From an uncultured Saprospiraceae bacterium (lineage in GTDB: Bacteria; Bacteroidota; Bacteroidia; Chitinophagales; Saprospiraceae): a DNA stretch of 8,332 bases. A program made the position numbers and the translations under genes. Below are positions 6,922 through 8,332 of the stretch, in pieces (within the stretch, counting starts at the first letter, position 1; every line of letters starts with the position of its first letter). The notes beneath the pieces were generated by a model. It saw nothing but the letters and a program-made list of their open reading frames with translations, did not search any database and was not told the DNA's origin. The stretch spans positions 1 through 8,332 of the forward strand of contig CALHUZ010000171.1 in assembly GCA_938039305.1 (NCBI GenBank), read 5' to 3'.

Positions 6922-8007
6922 CTACCATTCTTTCTTAGGCCACAGAAAAGTGAAGCTCAAGAGACTATAGAACATACACACTACCAAATCATAGAAAGGG
7001 ACCAATAATGGATGAATACCAAGATTCAGATGTCTTTTAGATCTCAATGCCACAAAGCTGATCATCAAATACCTCAATATCAAAACACTAACCAACCAAG
7101 GATAAATGATACACAACCAGATCGCAGAGAGATACCAGAAAAACTGACTGAAGAAGATCACAATGAGCCATATCTTAGTACCCAGTCTATAAACTGGAGC
7201 AGTTGTCAAATGTCTTCTTTTCTGATCTATATAGGACTGTACTGAAGCCTTTGGGTCGGTCCAAACCCATGAATGCTTATCAAGAGAAACAGCATATGTC
7301 ACAGAATCATTGAGGTCATTTATAAACAAGTCGTCATCACCACTCTTGACATGAGCATGGCTTTGAAATCCTTCAACAGCTTGAAAGGCTGATCTCTTAT
7401 AAGCCAAGTTGCGGCCTACTGCCATATACGCTAGGCCATTGATCCCGGCAGATAGATACTGCATCGCCACATACCAGTGCTCATAATTGATCCAAAGAGA
7501 CAGCCAGGTTTTATCAACCACTGATGGACTATAACCAAGAATCACGTCAGCCTTTGAGGCCTTTTGCATCAATGATGAAATCCATGACACCCCTTGTGGT
7601 CGACAGTCCGCATCTGTTATTACGATCCAAGTTACCGAACTTTGCTCGATGGCATAAGTGAGTGCGGCTTTTTTGCCATTTAAGCCTTCGGGTAAGTTTA
7701 ATATGGTAAGCCTTTCGTCCTTGACCTTTTCTAAGAGATCTTGAGATCCATCTTCGCTGTGGTCATTGACTATTATGATCTTCAGATCTTGATAGTCTTG
7801 TTCAAGCCATGACTTAAGGTTCTTTTTTAGGTTCTCTTTTTCGTTCTTAACAGCTATGATCAAGTTAGCGCTTGGCTTGGAATTCTGGAGCTCTCCTTGT
7901 TCTTGTATGCTATGCCCATATCTATTGAGGCTATCAAGCTGAATGATCCAGAAGTAGCTCTGTATCAGCGTGGTTATGATAAGTATAGATATTATGATCG
8001 GAAGCAT
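6922..8007 (-). CDS. Membrane-anchored family 2 glycosyltransferase
   Basis: A 361-residue GT-A fold glycosyltransferase of family GT2 that transfers a sugar from a nucleotide-sugar donor on the cytoplasmic face of the inner membrane. An N-terminal transmembrane helix (about 3-24) is followed by the catalytic domain: AVKNEKENL (52-60), the nucleotide-binding VNDHSEDGSQ (80-89), NGKKAAL (110-116), the metal-binding DxD in TDADC (131-135), GRNLAYKRS (198-206), the catalytic-acid region GDDDLFIN (223-230), and QKRRH (262-266) where processive GT2 enzymes have QxxRW. Three hydrophobic segments follow (about 278-302, 303-321, 335-356). The overall plan resembles N-acetylglucosaminyl, hyaluronan or polysaccharide synthases, but donor and acceptor cannot be told from sequence. 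A TTG at 8034 would add nine residues. I prefer the ATG at 8007 because it directly begins the membrane anchor and a TTTG promoter-like box overlaps the TTG. It is the first gene of the - strand series in the window. Confidence 0.9.
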   Translation of the reverse strand: MLPIIISILIITTLIQSYFWIIQLDSLNRYGHSIQEQGELQNSKPSANLIIAVKNEKENLKKNLKSWLEQDYQDLKIIIVNDHSEDGSQDLLEKVKDERLTILNLPEGLNGKKAALTYAIEQSSVTWIVITDADCRPQGVSWISSLMQKASKADVILGYSPSVVDKTWLSLWINYEHWYVAMQYLSAGINGLAYMAVGRNLAYKRSAFQAVEGFQSHAHVKSGDDDLFINDLNDSVTYAVSLDKHSWVWTDPKASVQSYIDQKRRHLTTAPVYRLGTKIWLIVIFFSQFFWYLSAIWLCIIYPWLVSVLILRYLMISFVALRSKRHLNLGIHPLLVPFYDLVVCMFYSLLSFTFLWPKKEW

Positions 8008-8060
8008 GAAGTGGCAAGATAGTGATATGATCAAAGGGTAAGCTATTCAACTATTTCACT

Positions 8061-8152
8061 CTTCTCACAAGTAAGCTTACAGAAGTTCACACAAACAAAA
8101 AAGCTCCTGAATCAGAGATTCAAGAGCCTTTTGTTTTGAGGTCGGGAGCAGA
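8061..8152. repeat. Repeat unit, copy A (direct repeat, 180-base spacing)
   Basis: This 92-base unit matches 8241-8332 position by position with no gaps. Bases 8092-8152 (61 bases) are identical to 8272-8332. Bases 8061-8070 are also identical; 8071-8091 are diverged (12 of 21 positions match). The diverged part of this copy is a perfect 10-base palindrome, GTAAGCTTAC (8071-8080), framed by CTTCT (8061-8065) and AGAAG (8081-8085). The unit contains a large hairpin and has no transposase. Confidence 0.9.
8092..8138 (-). terminator. Terminator-like hairpin in repeat copy A, possibly bidirectional
   Basis: GCTCcTGAATC (8103-8113) pairs with GATTCAaGAGC (8117-8127) around an AGA loop, with one C-A mismatch. 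Outside the stem the A-rich left arm (CAAACAAAA) and the T-rich right arm (TTTTGTTTTG) can pair further. Read on the - strand the stem is followed by a run of six T (8102-8097), a good intrinsic terminator that would stop transcription entering from the right before the glycosyltransferase gene. On the + strand it is followed by CTTTTGTTTT, so it may also work in that direction. Confidence 0.6.
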
Positions 8153-8202
8153 TTGCTCCGCGATCTGTGCATTTCCTAAAAATGGTGCTTCAAAACAAAA
8201 GG
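8127..8202. repeat. 76-base element bounded by a perfect 13-base inverted repeat
   Basis: CCTTTTGTTTTGA (8127-8139) and TCAAAACAAAAGG (8190-8202) are exact reverse complements. The 50 bases between contain a second hairpin, GGAGCA (8145-8150) with TGCTCC (8154-8159), and an overlapping alternative, CAGAT (8149-8153) with ATCTG (8163-8167). The left arm is also the T-rich tail of the terminator-like hairpin of copy A. No open frame or transposase suggests a known mobile element; the element is structured but unassigned. Confidence 0.6.
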
Positions 8203-8240
8203 ACGTACTCACTTTCGTTCGCATTTTTTATTCGTTCGAG

Positions 8241-8332
8241 CTTCTCACAAGCTAGCTTGCGAAAACTCGCCCAAACAAAAAAGCTCCTGAATCAGAGATT
8301 CAAGAGCCTTTTGTTTTGAGGTCGGGAGCAGA
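8241..8332. repeat. Repeat unit, copy B, cut by the window edge
   Basis: This is the second copy of the 92-base unit, 180 bases to the right of the first. The identical part continues to the final base, so the true right end of the repeat is not visible and may lie well outside. Its diverged section contains a perfect 12-base palindrome, CAAGCTAGCTTG (8248-8259), framed by CGAG (8237-8240) and CTCG (8266-8269). The palindromic character at this position is kept although the bases differ from copy A. Confidence 0.9.
8272..8318 (-). terminator. Terminator-like hairpin in repeat copy B
   Basis: This is base for base the same structure as in copy A: an 11-base stem with one mismatch (8283-8293 with 8297-8307), an AGA loop, a six-T run on the - strand side and a T-rich tract on the + strand side. 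Two identical terminator-like hairpins 180 bases apart are redundant for ending a single transcript, which points to duplication of the whole unit rather than selection for termination alone. Confidence 0.55.

Larger units (their letters stand above)
8008..8332. other. Gene-free region holding the repeat elements
   Basis: These 325 bases upstream of the glycosyltransferase hold no convincing gene. They contain two copies of a 92-base repeat, a hairpin in each, and an inverted repeat next to the first copy, all listed separately. The 53 bases nearest the glycosyltransferase start contain a TTTG (8035-8032 on the - strand) preceded by TA three bases away instead of two, a poor match to the Bacteroidota -7 box. 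The stretch 8203-8240 holds TTCGTTCG twice (8214-8221 and 8231-8238) and is otherwise AT-rich with no feature I can name. Confidence 0.6.

Noticed and set aside
7012..7245. 77-residue + strand frame inside the glycosyltransferase gene
   Set aside because: It is antisense to the membrane segments of a clear GT2 enzyme, and its composition is what the complement of such codons gives.
8139..8160. tRNA-like fragment: GAGGTCGGGAGCAGA resembles the end of a tRNA T-arm and acceptor region, suggesting an attachment site
   Set aside because: In copy A the five-base stem would close a loop of only five bases, there is no TTCRA loop sequence, and no acceptor, D or anticodon stem can be built nearby. 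Copy B is cut before it could be tested, so a tRNA just beyond 8332 cannot be excluded.
8061..8332. CRISPR array or insertion sequence
   Set aside because: There are only two units, the repeat is far longer than a CRISPR repeat, the one spacer is 88 bases, and there is no transposase or cas gene in the window.

Overview
The window looks like an ordinary chromosomal stretch of a low-GC member of the Bacteroidota. Four things support this: an RsmI-like methylase with the short form usual in that phylum, a bacterial GH3-family protein, an outer-membrane beta-barrel with a signal peptide ending in FSQ, and a TAnnTTTG-type promoter with start codons that lack Shine-Dalgarno sites. I cannot resolve the family or genus. 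The left edge cuts a gene and the right edge cuts a repeat, so the window may be a whole contig.

Left block, + strand (1-2979): the 3' end of an RsmI-like SAM-dependent methyltransferase, a complete GH3-family adenylate-forming protein, a 111-residue protein of unknown function, and recO. Three of the junctions are tight (about 20, 66 and 16 bases), so the block could be one operon. recO faces a convergent gene across a 53-base spacer that holds an imperfect palindrome.

Middle and right block, - strand (3033-8007): read in transcription order from the right, these are a membrane-anchored family 2 glycosyltransferase, rsmG (16S rRNA m7G527 methyltransferase), an MscS-type mechanosensitive channel with extra transmembrane helices, an Nfu/NifU-type Fe-S scaffold, and a PorT-like outer-membrane barrel. 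A strong intrinsic terminator lies between the nfu gene and the barrel gene, and a good Bacteroidota promoter sits directly before the barrel gene, so that gene is probably its own transcription unit. Most of these genes are housekeeping (RNA modification, DNA repair, Fe-S assembly, osmotic protection) and share no obvious pathway.

Right edge (8008-8332): 325 bases without a recognisable gene. The most unusual sequence in the window is here: a 92-base unit present twice at exactly 180-base spacing. Its last 61 bases are identical and hold a large terminator-like hairpin, and its other part is diverged but still palindromic. A 13-base perfect inverted repeat next to copy A could compete with that hairpin. 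The second copy runs off the window edge. I see no defence system, CRISPR array, transposase, tRNA or rRNA gene.
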